Positions 41,301 through 47,657 of a stretch of 64,000 nucleotides of DNA are shown here, one piece after another. The DNA comes from Eretmocerus hayati. Lineage: Eukaryota > Arthropoda > Insecta > Hymenoptera > Aphelinidae. Each line of letters opens with the position of its first letter. The first letter of the stretch is position 1. The stretch covers positions 98,489,338-98,553,337 of the forward strand of contig CM056744.1 of assembly GCA_029851415.1 (NCBI GenBank). Direction: 5' to 3'. Made by a program: the position numbers and the translations under genes. The notes under the pieces are model-generated. The model had not been told where the DNA came from. It made no database searches and was given only the letters and a program-made list of their open reading frames with translations.

Positions 41301-41564
41301 TCCGGTACAGTCTTGGAGACGGCTAGCGGCAGTTGCAGTAGCAAAGTCGCAAAAATGGGCAGCACTGCCAATGTATCGGGAGTGACATCGATCGAAATGT
41401 CGACTACCGACGAAGATGAGGAGGACGAAGAGGAAGAAGAGGATGAAGCCATTGGACAACGGCCCCAAGAGGCCGGTGGTGAAGCGATGATTTCCGAAGA
41501 GGCGTCGACTTCGTCCAGCAGCGAGGACGATGAATCTTCAGCAAGTAGCGGCGACATCCCTTGA
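5059..41564 (+). CDS. Coiled-coil, likely microtubule-associated protein (two-promoter gene; spliced)
   Basis: Gene-level entry. The long form uses exons 5059-5359, 6222-6336, 6608-6975, 7209-7409, 7688-7976, 8077-8431, 8515-8740, 9264-9495 and 10323-10432, then shared exons 23841-23924, 32148-32668, 33829-33967, 37143-37594, 39133-39333, 40155-40577 and 41295-41564. These total 4,287 nt (1,428 residues plus stop), and every junction keeps frame. The short form replaces the first nine exons with 17821-17989 (752 residues). Visible features are an SRIP (SxIP) motif and poly-Gln in the first exon, long Ser/Thr-rich acidic disordered regions, a Lys/Arg-rich block before 9495, coiled coil from about short-form residue 235 to 490, a Ser/Arg-rich tail and an acidic C-terminus. 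Role is inferred: a cytoskeletal or plus-end-tracking scaffold, perhaps MTUS/ATIP-like. I do not recognise the family with certainty. The long-form initiator exon was not found. Confidence 0.75.
5212..5259 (+). repeat. CAG/CAA microsatellite encoding poly-Gln
   Basis: Sixteen CAG/CAA codons lie inside exon L1. Interruption of CAG by CAA is typical of stable poly-Gln tracts in insect proteins. Length is likely to vary between individuals. Confidence 0.9.
6222..6336 (+). CDS. Long-isoform exon L2
   Basis: The acceptor TTTCATTTCAG ends at 6221 and the donor is ACG|GTTCGT. Phase 1 in and phase 2 out fit both neighbours. The frame begins ERILESSYSISAIWNATADN and is hydrophilic, with no recognised domain. 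The other two frames of the exon contain stops, which supports this frame. Confidence 0.68.
6608..6975 (+). CDS. Long-isoform exon L3
   Basis: The acceptor is TTTACAG and the donor is CCG|GTAAGT; phase 2 in, phase 1 out. It encodes a Ser/Asn-rich segment (SQVDPDDQLTSISKKRQLSC and onward), then a better-ordered stretch reading SLGILTPDQMTDFTVALG. The latter looks like a conserved short motif in an otherwise disordered region. Confidence 0.75.
7209..7409 (+). CDS. Long-isoform exon L4
   Basis: The acceptor is AATTACAG and the donor is TTCAG|GTGAGC; phase 1 in and out. The protein reads KFHLSKSNEVVAAAARHLDI, then a Pro/Glu/Asp-rich stretch ending ASIAESHCS. Third-position GC is higher than in the flanking introns, as expected for coding DNA. 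Confidence 0.75.
7688..7976 (+). CDS. Long-isoform exon L5 (Ser/Thr-rich)
   Basis: The acceptor is CTTACAG and the donor is TGCAG|GTAAAT; phase 1 in, phase 2 out. It encodes a low-complexity Ser/Thr/Glu segment with repeated ETSE/SETSEQTS patterns, consistent with a disordered, phosphorylatable linker. Confidence 0.75.
8077..8431 (+). CDS. Long-isoform exon L6 (acidic)
   Basis: The acceptor is ATTTCAG and the donor is TTG|GTCAGT; phase 2 in, phase 0 out. The protein runs QDPMTDSDFFTESDADAHED, then RRAQVIDGRLF, then SSGVYSDFEKRQD. Strong acidic bias with short ordered-looking motifs suggests peptide interaction sites. The family is not recognised. Confidence 0.78.
8515..8740 (+). CDS. Long-isoform exon L7
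   Basis: The acceptor is TTTTTTGCAG and the donor is CTTG|GTAAGA; phase 0 in, phase 1 out. It encodes a Ser/Thr/Asn/Lys-rich stretch ending with the basic segment KRNVASKIKEILESNQN, a probable amphipathic helix. Confidence 0.78.
9264..9495 (+). CDS. Long-isoform exon L8 (basic module)
   Basis: The acceptor is ATTTTTCAG and the donor is AAGCG|GTAAAC; phase 1 in, phase 2 out. The segment EPKRPRRTGRWDAVMNKIEA is followed by GKSRGIRVIKKEVKSRFLQG. This is the most conserved-looking part of the long isoform: strongly basic, with an invariant-looking Trp, and a candidate microtubule- or nucleic-acid-contacting region. KRPRR could also act as a nuclear localisation signal. Confidence 0.8.
10323..10432 (+). 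CDS. Long-isoform exon L9, last before the shared region
   Basis: The acceptor is ATTTCAG and the donor is CTGA|GTGAGT; phase 2 in, phase 1 out. It encodes KAFARPETSSLSHETARSS and a further Ser-rich run ending HSKETL. The single leftover A joins AA|TCA at 23841 to give Lys-Ser-Asn-Leu in frame, linking the upstream exons to the downstream gene. The frame also stays open beyond the donor to 10767. Confidence 0.75.
10433..12600. other. Intron or inter-promoter DNA
   Basis: This follows the donor of exon L9. The first 335 bases stay open in the L9 frame (see findings). The rest holds CAT/CAC-rich simple sequence at about 11850-11980 and no recognisable gene. Confidence 0.5.
12876..13073 (+). 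promoter_or_regulatory. Candidate promoter and untranslated first exon of the short isoform
   Basis: A TCAGT initiator-type sequence lies at 12876-12880, followed by about 200 bases of leader without a long frame and a donor AAC|GTAAGC after 13073. This is the layout of an insect TATA-less promoter with a noncoding first exon. Splicing to an acceptor at about 17810, just ahead of the ATG at 17821, would produce the short isoform. The start site is inferred from the motif only. Confidence 0.35.
13074..17810. other. Intron upstream of the short-isoform start exon
   Basis: AT-rich, with TA dinucleotide runs (about 13375-13400, 14755-14780) and a T run near 16300-16315. A 12-bp-arm inverted repeat lies at 17689-17733. 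Open frames are short and lack splice support, so I see no gene. Confidence 0.5.
17821..17989 (+). CDS. Short-isoform start exon (predicted N-myristoylated)
   Basis: The ATG at 17821 follows an A-rich leader. The protein begins MGQQGSKGNSGGGNHHYAHH and ends in a basic helix (AEQRRHEAKMRLGSFKRS). Gly2, Ser6 and Lys7 match the N-myristoyltransferase consensus. The donor is TTCAG|GTACTA, phase 1. The leftover G plus AA at 23841 gives Glu, so this exon is frame-compatible with the same downstream exon as L9. A likely acceptor is AAAATAG at 17810, joining an untranslated first exon. Confidence 0.75.
19881..20098. repeat. Short imperfect palindromic element with TTAAGG ends
   Basis: It begins TTAAGGGCATGTC and ends GACATGACCTTAA, with further complementary blocks inside (GAGATATC against GATATCTTGAG, GAAGTCAT against ATGACTTT). 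It looks like an old fold-back MITE, and TTAA at both ends may be a target duplication. Confidence 0.5.
21286..21333. repeat. Perfect 21-bp-arm hairpin
   Basis: The arms at 21286-21306 and 21313-21333 are exactly complementary around the six-base loop ATATAC. It is intronic, and its origin is unknown. Confidence 0.85.
22290..22408 (+). promoter_or_regulatory. Possible alternative untranslated first exon
   Basis: A GA/GT-rich leader-like stretch ends in the strong donor CAAC|GTAAGT after 22408. It could splice to the shared exon at 23841. No TATA box or open frame supports it, and the call rests on the donor and composition alone. Confidence 0.2.
23841..23924 (+). CDS. Shared exon S1
   Basis: The acceptor is TTCTAATTCCAG and the donor is AGAG|GTGAGT; phase 1 in and out. 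It encodes SNLSAVRKAPSIKSVPPLKQ followed by KNAPPNR, a basic Pro-rich linker. It is the first exon common to both isoform classes. The other frames either stop early or break phase with the neighbours. Confidence 0.72.
25661..25996. repeat. Fold-back element, about 336 bp
   Basis: The left arm (TGTTACTAACGAGAAGAGCA and onward to about 25790) is matched in reverse by the right arm ending at 25996 (GATGCTCTTCTTGTAAGCAA). The arms differ at scattered positions, so the copy is older than the large palindromes. The spacer lies around 25800-25850. Confidence 0.65.
29062..29100 (+). promoter_or_regulatory. TATA-box core promoter-like site
   Basis: GTATATAAG at 29062-29070 fits the insect TATA consensus exactly. 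A start site about 28 bases downstream would fall near the A of CCAGATA. It lies in the large intron, so it could be a further alternative promoter or a repeat-derived one. No coding frame follows directly. Confidence 0.3.
29746..29816 (+). repeat. tRNA-like segment (left arm), A and B boxes intact
   Basis: The A box (TGGTCGAATGATG at 29753) and B box (GGTTCGAATCC at 29796-29806) are intact, and a T run follows from 29820. The D and T stems can pair, but the anticodon and acceptor stems cannot, so this is a tRNA-derived Pol III promoter or pseudo-tRNA rather than a working tRNA. Confidence 0.6.
30744..30813 (-). repeat. tRNA-like segment (right arm), A and B boxes intact
   Basis: This is the reverse-orientation partner of the left-arm copy, differing at a few positions. 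The B box complement is at 30753-30763 and a T run follows on the minus strand. It points inward, toward the left-arm copy. Confidence 0.6.
32148..32668 (+). CDS. Shared exon S2 (Gln/Asn/His-rich)
   Basis: The acceptor is TATATTTCAG and the donor is CGCCAG|GTAAGC; phase 1 in, phase 0 out. After ADRNNRTAPSGGGTPKELHL comes about 80 residues of Gln, His and Asn runs (about 32205-32460). It then ends in an ordered helix-like tail, QIWRNKADDGIAALAVTVQY, that starts the coiled-coil region. A complementary minus-strand open frame over the same repeat is a shadow. Confidence 0.78.
33067..33281. repeat. Two adjacent hairpins (double fold-back element)
   Basis: Hairpin one spans 33067-33178 (ACGCGTC to GACGCGT, inner arms GGAAACATTTTTTCCTTCGG and its complement). 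Hairpin two spans 33185-33281 (TTTTATACGTC to GACGTATAAAA). Both lie in the intron before exon S3. GC content is higher than the surroundings. Confidence 0.7.
33282..33828. other. Intron sequence, nothing recognised
   Basis: AT-rich, without repeats or frames that I can interpret. It ends in the polypyrimidine tract of exon S3. Confidence 0.5.
33829..33967 (+). CDS. Shared exon S3 (coiled coil)
   Basis: The acceptor is TTTCTGTTGCAG and the donor is ACTT|GTAAGT; phase 0 in, phase 1 out. It encodes LENMKTEWLNAGSKLEVLLL followed by RRDSLEKALTSEREQHHQVV. Heptad spacing of Leu/Val with charged residues between is typical of parallel coiled coils. Confidence 0.8.
33968..37142. other. Intron between S3 and S4, nothing recognised
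   Basis: Plain AT-rich intron with a T run near 35635-35648. Short frames without splice support are ignored. Confidence 0.5.
37143..37594 (+). CDS. Shared exon S4 (coiled coil with Ala run)
   Basis: The acceptor is TTACTTTACAG and the donor is ATCAAG|GTGAGA; phase 1 in, phase 0 out. About 150 residues are mostly Glu/Arg/Leu heptads (LRESLLDKERQRTALERLVA, later LRCRENLQLRSDADRLRREL). A run of Ala after SSC (about 37320-37350) interrupts them. This is the core dimerisation region. Confidence 0.82.
37595..39132. other. Intron between S4 and S5
   Basis: It contains an 18-bp perfect inverted repeat (38361-38378 and 38494-38511) enclosing about 115 bases. Nothing else is recognised. Confidence 0.5.
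39133..39333 (+). CDS. Shared exon S5 (end of coiled coil)
   Basis: The acceptor is ATTTTACAG and the donor is TCGGAG|GTACGT; phase 0 in and out. The protein DLMSSNYHLSQQNKRLEQKK is followed by EELVYRLRQKNEIS and then a Ser-rich stretch. A heptad helix ending in EELxxxLxQ and then a Ser-rich tail resembles the ends of MTUS/ATIP-type coiled coils. That resemblance is a recollection, not a search result. Confidence 0.8.
39412..39746. repeat. 335-bp palindromic MITE-like element
   Basis: The ends are ACAAGGGGGACCCACGA and TCGTGGGTTCCCCTTGT. Arms of about 115 bases are separated by a TA-rich spacer. It is intronic, between exons S5 and S6. No transposase frame is present and no clear target duplication is seen. 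Confidence 0.7.
40155..40577 (+). CDS. Shared exon S6 (Ser/Arg-rich tail)
   Basis: The acceptor is TTTCATTGCAG and the donor is ACCTGG|GTTAGT; phase 0 in and out. It starts VQASSIMHMVQKSDSVSWTL and continues into a long Ser/Arg-rich disordered region with SSRISRQSSMRLSSARRAA. The basic Ser-rich composition suits phospho-regulated binding to acidic tubulin tails. A second short ordered motif lies at TFWSPSCNSTPTKSRHRN. Confidence 0.8.
40578..41294. other. Intron before the terminal exon
   Basis: AT-rich, ending in a long T/C tract ahead of the acceptor at 41294. No other feature is seen. Confidence 0.5.
41295..41564 (+). CDS. Shared terminal exon S7 (acidic C-terminus)
   Basis: The acceptor is GGGACGTTGCAG. 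The frame opens SRSGTVLETASGSCSSKVAK and includes an Asp/Glu run (about 41408-41450), ending SSASSGDIP and TGA at 41562-41564. Eighty-nine residues are encoded. The strand-opposite poly-Ser open frame is a shadow of the acidic run. Confidence 0.82.
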   Translation, partial: SRSGTVLETASGSCSSKVAKMGSTANVSGVTSIEMSTTDEDEEDEEEEEDEAIGQRPQEAGGEAMISEEASTSSSSEDDESSASSGDIP

Positions 41565-42132
41565 CCAACTCAGGCGCACAATTGGACCACAGTTGCCAAG
41601 GCTAATCCGAAACTTGGAGAATTTCGTACCGGCTACTAGTATTAACGAGGCTCAATCGTATCTTCCTTTTTGATCAATTGCATGCTCTCAAGCTTGCAGT
41701 GAGCCTGTGTACCGATAAAAAATGTAGACTGTGTTGAGTTGATTTGTGATGTTCCTTCACTCTCAAAAATGTCTCTGCGTAAAAGATCCTGAAAGGTCAA
41801 ATAGCCCAGAGCTTTTCAAATAGGAAAACTCGAATCGAGTTTTTTCATCAATAGCAAGTAATGTGTTGCTCATTTCAGGGAATCTCATTTTAGAGTTTGA
41901 TGTTGATCGCGAAGGTCTGAAATTTGCAGCTTCGTAGTAGAATTTTAAAAAGATTATAGAACTTGCAGATTCTTTATCTTTGAGTTGAATGAGGATATCT
42001 TTGTTTATTAATTCGTTTCACAAATTGCATTTTTCTGTAAATATATCCGATATCTATAAATATAATTAGTTGTGCGCAAAACGTCCGAGTATTTCAAATA
42101 TACCTATAATAAATATATATATATATTAAGTT
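41565..42132 (+). other. 3' UTR of the coiled-coil gene with poly(A) signal
   Basis: AT-rich sequence with no open frame follows the stop. A canonical AATAAA at 42108-42113, followed by a T/AT-rich stretch, suggests cleavage near 42130. Confidence 0.6.
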
Positions 42133-44690
42133 TATATGTTTTTTTTGTACAAAATCGTATAAGCCCAAAACTCTGCTACCGAATAAACTCGTCTACGTGA
42201 TTCTAGACTGTTCTTCTTTTGCTTTTGAATGATACTTTCAACCCTTTTATGAATCTGCTCGATAACAATAATTTCGATGATAAGCAATTTAATCGGTTTT
42301 ACCGTACCGAAATGGTCTAACAAATTCGTTTTCAATCGAGCCGAGAAAAGATACTGTAACCCATGAACATTGAATTGTTAATATCATCACGTATGGATCC
42401 ACTGGGAGCTATTGAGAATAGTCAAATCGAGGCGACTTACATCGTAACTGCCATACCCATACGGTTCTTGCCGAAACACTCTTTGGTCTTTACACAAGAT
42501 CTCGAGCATTTTTTATTGATAAGTAGCTTGATGTCGAAGAAAACCATGTGCATTGTTCGTCTGTCGGAATAAATCTTTGGAATTGAAGCATGCGTGAGAT
42601 CTTGAATGCATAGACAGAAAAGTTGTTTTCTACGTCACCAAAGTTGTAGAGAAGCGGACAAGGAAGTATCGTTTTTCTTGCTCTGGAAGGATTTTAAAAC
42701 TCTTCTCATTACAATATAAACTCATCAGCTCCTGAACTTCTAAAGTCTCCTTCATACTATTGACATTTTTTCGATTCGAGATTTCAAAGATGCGAAGTCG
42801 AGTATTTTAATCAATTTGGGGATTGATTTCTTCTTATTGATTCATTGTCTGCAATAGCCGGCCAATTCAAAAGAACAAAAATAACAAATGGAAATCCCTG
42901 AACTTGTTGTTGCATGTAGATCGATAAACTTCCTCTTTTCCAAGCTATCATTAGCACAAGTATTAGAGGTATCAAAAATTTTACATCATTATTTTCTCAC
43001 AATCACTTAATCATTTCATGCAGTGTTTTTTGAAGATATGTTAATAAGTTATTGTCTTTGTGCTATGCATTAAATCATTGTCCATCTAAAACGTCAAATT
43101 ACTTGATTAGGAGAATTTTTAATATGATGAACTCGTTGAAGCTATTAAAACTGTTTTTCTTAATCATCAGATATAGACTAGGCGAAACTACCGCCATCGT
43201 TTGCAAAAATAGGTGAGTGGAATTTTTTTGTGCGATCCTCTCCGGAAGACCCTCCTGATCATAGAGACGTATGGACCCAAGCCGGATTCCGATGCAACAT
43301 TGTTTAAACCGAAATTGTTTAAACAATTGAGAATAATCACTTATTTCGCCCTGAAACTAATTTTATAAGGTAATTTGGGATATTTTGGATCGAAAAGTAT
43401 TCTTGTCATTTTTTTCTAAAAGCCATCATTTTCGGCGTTTCAAAGTTGAAAAAACACGAATTTTGCGATTTTGAACGTTAAATAGAGGTAACAACAAAGC
43501 GAGAAATCCATGTTCTCAAGGTTGGGATCTATTCACTTGGGTGTCCTCTACAGGTTCCAATAGCAAAAGTCCATGGTCCCGGCTCAGAACCTTCCGTTCT
43601 CCGGAAGTTTTCAAAGCACTGTTTCTACAGGCGCCAGTATAGCTATATACGTCGCAGGTCGATATGTATAGTCGATCTCAGATCCATTCAAAACAGTGCA
43701 TTGAAAAATTCCGGAAAACGGAAGGTTCTGAGCCGGGACCATGGACTTTTGCTATTGGAACCTGTAGAGGACACCCTAGTGGATAGATCCCAACCTTGAG
43801 AACATCGATTTCTCGCTCTGTTGTTACCTTTATTCAACGTTCAAAATCGCAAAATTCGCGTTTTTTCAACTTTGAAACGCTTATAGCTCGGAAATGATGG
43901 CTCCTACAGAAAAATGACAGGAATACTTTTCGATCCAAAATATCCCAAATTACCTTCTAACATTAGTTTCAGGGCGAAATAAGTGATTTTTCTTAATTGT
44001 TTAAACAATTTCGGTTTAAACAATGTTGCATCGGAATTCGGCTTGGGTCCATATGTCTCTATGATCAGGAGGGTCTTCCGGAGAGGATCGCACAAAAAAA
44101 TTCCACTCACCTATTTTTGCAAACGATGGCGGTAGTATCGCCTAGTCTAATAGCAATCAGGAAAATGCTGTCCTTGTCCCTATCGGATTTCGAGAAAATC
44201 ATTGAAATTCTTCTGCAAGAGTTCTGCTGTTCCTCTGTATTGTCGAGTCAACGCATGCGGAAAAATAGAACCAAGGCCTAATATGATTGTACCACTAGTT
44301 TTGTGGATGAATAAGGTTTTGAATGGGACTATCATCCCTTTGAATTTCGAGATATTTTAAGTAATATCAATTTCGAGTCATTTGGTCGCAGCTTAGTGTC
44401 AAAGAACAATAAACCTTATACATTTCATCATTAGATTTATTTTGTAATAGGCCTTTCCAGCCAGTAAATTATCATTAATAGATAAAATAGATGAAATAAA
44501 TTCTAGTTCAGCTTTAGTACTAGTTAGATCAGACTTGCATCACATGTGAATCAAACCTAGAGAAAACTGCAGCAGTAGCAGAATGGCTGTGAGTTATTGA
44601 ACTTATGACTATCTAGTAATCTATAACTATTAGCATACACTACTTTATTGGATGTAAAAAAAGTAAGCAATGAGTCTTGCGACAACGTAA
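42133..44690. other. Intergenic spacer between convergent genes
   Basis: The coiled-coil gene and the RNF8-like gene converge here. Apart from the palindrome at 43176-44147, I see no gene. Confidence 0.5.
43176..44147. mobile_element. 972-bp palindromic element with TA flanks
   Basis: The ends GACTAGGCGA and TCGCCTAGTC are each flanked directly by TA, as in Tc1/mariner-type insertions. The arms (about 43176-43620 and 43700-44147) are near-identical and give the same translated stretch on opposite strands. The spacer is about 80 bases. No transposase frame exists, so it would be non-autonomous. Confidence 0.75.
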
Positions 44691-45228
44691 CATCTTTATT
44701 TCCAATGATAAAGATTCGCGTCAAGGGAAACGTTTTGTACTATCAAAATCTACTGGTAAGTGTAGAATTATCGAGCACAGAAGTTGGACCCTAAATCTTA
44801 CAGGGCAATAACGTACAAAAATACTTTAACACCGTATCTCAAGTTACCAAAATCGTAATTATGCATCTGTTTCTTAGGAATACTAATGAAGCAATAACTA
44901 TATATGAGACCGTTAATATGAGCAAAGGTACTTCGAGCAAGGTTCATCAAGTTTTCAACATCTCTTCCTCAGCGCAGTAAGTAACATATAGCCAACGTGC
45001 TGTCCGTGAAACTATGATATTCATTGCAAAAGTTTGTGAAATCAAACTCGCCTTCAGCCAACACAACGATATAAATGTCTCACTGAGTGTTCGAGAAATC
45101 AGAAAAAAAGGGTAAGTTATCTCCAAATGGTTTTTCTATGTTACAATACTAGTTGTTGAATAACGTGCTCATCATCATACAGACAAATTCGGGACTAAGC
45201 TTACCAACAAGCTAAACTTTAGAACTCA
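44691..45228 (-). other. 3' UTR of the RNF8-like gene
   Basis: No frame is seen. On the minus strand AATAAA lies at 44695-44700, with a second copy at 44644-44649, so the message probably ends close to these sites. Confidence 0.4.
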
Positions 45229-45287
45229 TCACCTTCGCCGTACAACTTTTTTCATGAGATGGACAGTCTTCAAATGAGAAATCTTGC
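45229..45287 (-). CDS. RNF8: RNF8-like exon 4 (short terminal exon)
   Basis: The acceptor is TTTTTCCACAG, phase 1. Eighteen residues (KISHLKTVHLMKKVVRRR) precede TGA at 45229-45231. This basic end replaces the alternative reading into the intron. Confidence 0.65.
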
Positions 45288-47657
45288 CTGTGGAAAAATT
45301 AAAAAATTGTTTAGTAAGAATAACTGTCATGAATCAAGAAAAAAATCGAAGCAATATACCTTTTCTATCTTCAACTAGCTTTGCTCGTTTTTCAAGTTGT
45401 TCTGGGGTCAATTTTTTGACAACTTCTTCAATAATATTATGAGAATTCCGATTAAAAAACATCAATGGATTGACAGTGCGACAGACAGGGCAATGGTTTT
45501 GTCTCTTCATCCATTGATCTATGCAATATTGGCAGAATGTATGTTCGCAACTCGTGATCATAGGATGAACGTAAAATTCTGAGCATATGCTACATGTCAT
45601 TGTATTATCCATGATGTTATTAACCTCATCCATGACAGCATTTTCTTTGGGAACATTAGAGCTAGTACTTGCACCTCCATTTTCATTAGTCAGGTCAATG
45701 GTATCCACGATAGAATACTGCTGTGGATTTTTTACAGTCTGTGGTTGGGGATTCTTTGCTGGTTGAACCTTAACCTTGTTCATAGGTTGCAGTACTACAA
45801 TGCATGGTTTCTGACCCCTCAGTTGAGCTGCTGCTGCTAGAGCTGATTGTAAGAGTAAAAGAGGAAAAGGATAAGTTAATCTAATTCCTGCACTGATATA
45901 AATAAAACTATGCTGCAATGATCATGGTTTACTTTTGATTGTAAAACCTTCGGCAGAAGTCAATGAATGATCAATATTAATTACTCCAACCAAAATGATA
46001 GTAACTGTTATAGCTTGATTCAACTTGCCTGATTGTTGCTGGCGAATTTTTTCCCGTTCCTTAGCCTGTTCTTGCTCTCTCTGTTTCAAAACTCCTTCCA
46101 TTTCTCGTAGCTTCTGTTCCAGAAGTTGTTTTTCATTCTGTAATTGCGTTTGGACATTTTTTTCTTGAGAAAGCAGATTATCAATCTTTTTTTGCCACTC
46201 TTCCTGTTGCCTTCTCTCAGTTTTGACTCTACATTCTTCCACTTTTTCAACCATTGTCAGCTCTAAATGTTCCTTTTCTTGTTTTGTTTTCCTAAGGACT
46301 TCTTGATATTTCTGCTTCTCTTCTGCAAGTTTTTCTTCAAATTTGAGCTTTTCCTCGTTTAACTTTTCTAAAAGATCTCTGTATTTTTCAGTCAACTCTA
46401 CTTCAATAGAATTTCCCATCTCAATTTTCTTTTGTAGTTCTGAAATCTGAGTGTTCAGTTTCTCATTGCAAGTTTTGGTTTCTTTTTGTTCTTGCAACAG
46501 TGTTTCTAGTTCCTTCCTTAGTCCTTCTTGTTCTTGCTGCTTCGTGTTGACGAGTTCTTCGAGACCTTTCCTCTGATTTTCTTGTAACTGAACAAAAGAT
46601 CTTTGTCTATCTAATACAGTGTCCATTCCACCATTAGTTGATTCTAACCTTGGATGTTTCCCATGGTTGTCTTTTTTATTAACATACGAGAATTCATACT
46701 TAAAACTGTCTGCCAAACTCAACTGGAGAATGTCTCCTTCTTTAATCAGTACAGTTTGGTTTCGTTCAACATGTTCTTCATTAAGAAGAGTGTCAGTTGA
46801 GCTCAAATTGGTAAGGAACCATTCACTGCTGTTGGTATCCTTCTTCAAGATACAGTGATTTCTCGATATCAAGACACTTAATATGATTTCATCGTTGTCT
46901 GGTTTTCTGCCAATTCTGAACTGTAAAGAAGGATAGACATTTCAGTATTGCAATATCGAGATTCAACGGTCAATATTTGAACACAACAATTCTACATTGA
47001 TTAGCTAGCAAGCAAAGTCTATTCAAAACCATTACAGATACTCGAGTTGACACAAAAATTAACTCCAGTAAACACATACACAAGCAATAAACTTACTTCA
47101 TCTTTGTTAATTCGAATGAAATCAGCACTTGGACTAGGTTCTTTGGATGGAATCCTAACAAGTGCTGGCTCAAGCTCCTCATCTAGAGAGCGTTTTCTTG
47201 ATTCATTAGTCTGAGAAATTTTTACTTCATGTGGTTGTTCATTCACAGAAGAAACGTCATCCATTGGAGCAACGTCCATTTTTGGTTCAGGAGCAACAAC
47301 AGCATCACTGACCTGAAGATCGGAAGTTTTTTCTACGGGTGACAAATCAATCATCTCGATTTCAGCATTGCTTTGACCTTCACCAGATCCGATAATGATG
47401 CTGTTGTCCACGTCCACGTTGTTCTCGGCTACGGTAACATCCTTGGTAACATCAGCAGTCATTCCACTGTTCACGTTTTCGACGTCGAGCACTTCACTTG
47501 TTAGCTCAGCTGAATTTTTGGCACCAATAAACGATCTAAAGGAAGAGTCCCTCACTTCAAGCTCGAGACAAACATCCAGTGGAAGATGCTCTTCGTTGCT
47601 CAGAATCGTTGTTGATGGGCTGTTTACCTCGATGGCGACGTCCTCGGAGATCTTCAT
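45229..47657 (-). CDS. RNF8: RNF8-type E3 ubiquitin ligase (FHA, coiled coil, RING)
   Basis: Four exons (47097-47657, 46029-46920, 45360-45842, 45229-45287) encode 664 residues. Residues 1-187 are acidic and disordered. The FHA core starts at residue 188, with GRK at 191-193 and SRNH at 206-209, the phospho-Thr-binding signature. Residues about 275-480 form a long coiled coil. A C3HC4 RING follows with Cys568, 571, 583, His585, Cys588, 591, 602 and 605. This domain order is that of RNF8, which binds phosphorylated MDC1 at DNA breaks and ubiquitinates chromatin with UBC13; that role is known from vertebrates and inferred here. It is longer than vertebrate RNF8 (about 485 residues) because of the N-terminal extension. 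CHFR is less likely because the RING is C-terminal after a long coiled coil. Confidence 0.87.
45360..45842 (-). CDS. RNF8: RNF8-like exon 3 (RING)
   Basis: The acceptor is TCTTACAATCAG; phase 1 in and out. It contains a possible SUMO-interacting motif (VDTIDLT, residues 530-536) and the RING beginning MTCSICSEFYVHPMITSCEH and finishing HCPVCR. A basic helical tail follows. The donor is AAAAG|GTATAT. Confidence 0.87.
46029..46920 (-). CDS. RNF8: RNF8-like exon 2 (FHA and coiled coil)
   Basis: The acceptor is CTTCTTTACAG. It begins FRIGRKPDNDEIILSVLISR, then NHCILKK, and WFLTNLSSTDTLLNEEHV, the conserved FHA strands. Nearly 200 residues of Glu/Lys/Gln/Leu heptads follow. The frame fits the next exon only if the donor is CAG|GCAAGT, a GC donor, after 46029. 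Confidence 0.85.
47097..47657 (-). CDS. RNF8: RNF8-like exon 1 (acidic N-terminus)
   Basis: It starts at MKISEDVAIEVNSPSTTILS. The frame extends upstream to 47732, but that part overlaps the divergent promoter, so I take the ATG at 47655-47657. Its 187 codons are rich in Asp, Glu, Val and Ser and end RINKDE before GTAAGT, phase 0. No domain is recognised. Confidence 0.8.

Noticed and set aside
41153..41557. Minus-strand poly-Ser open frame
   Set aside because: It is the complement of the Asp/Glu run in the terminal exon.
43099..44281. Frames reading MFKQFRFKQC from each arm of the TA-flanked palindrome
   Set aside because: Mirror images of one noncoding arm, too short and without a transposase motif.
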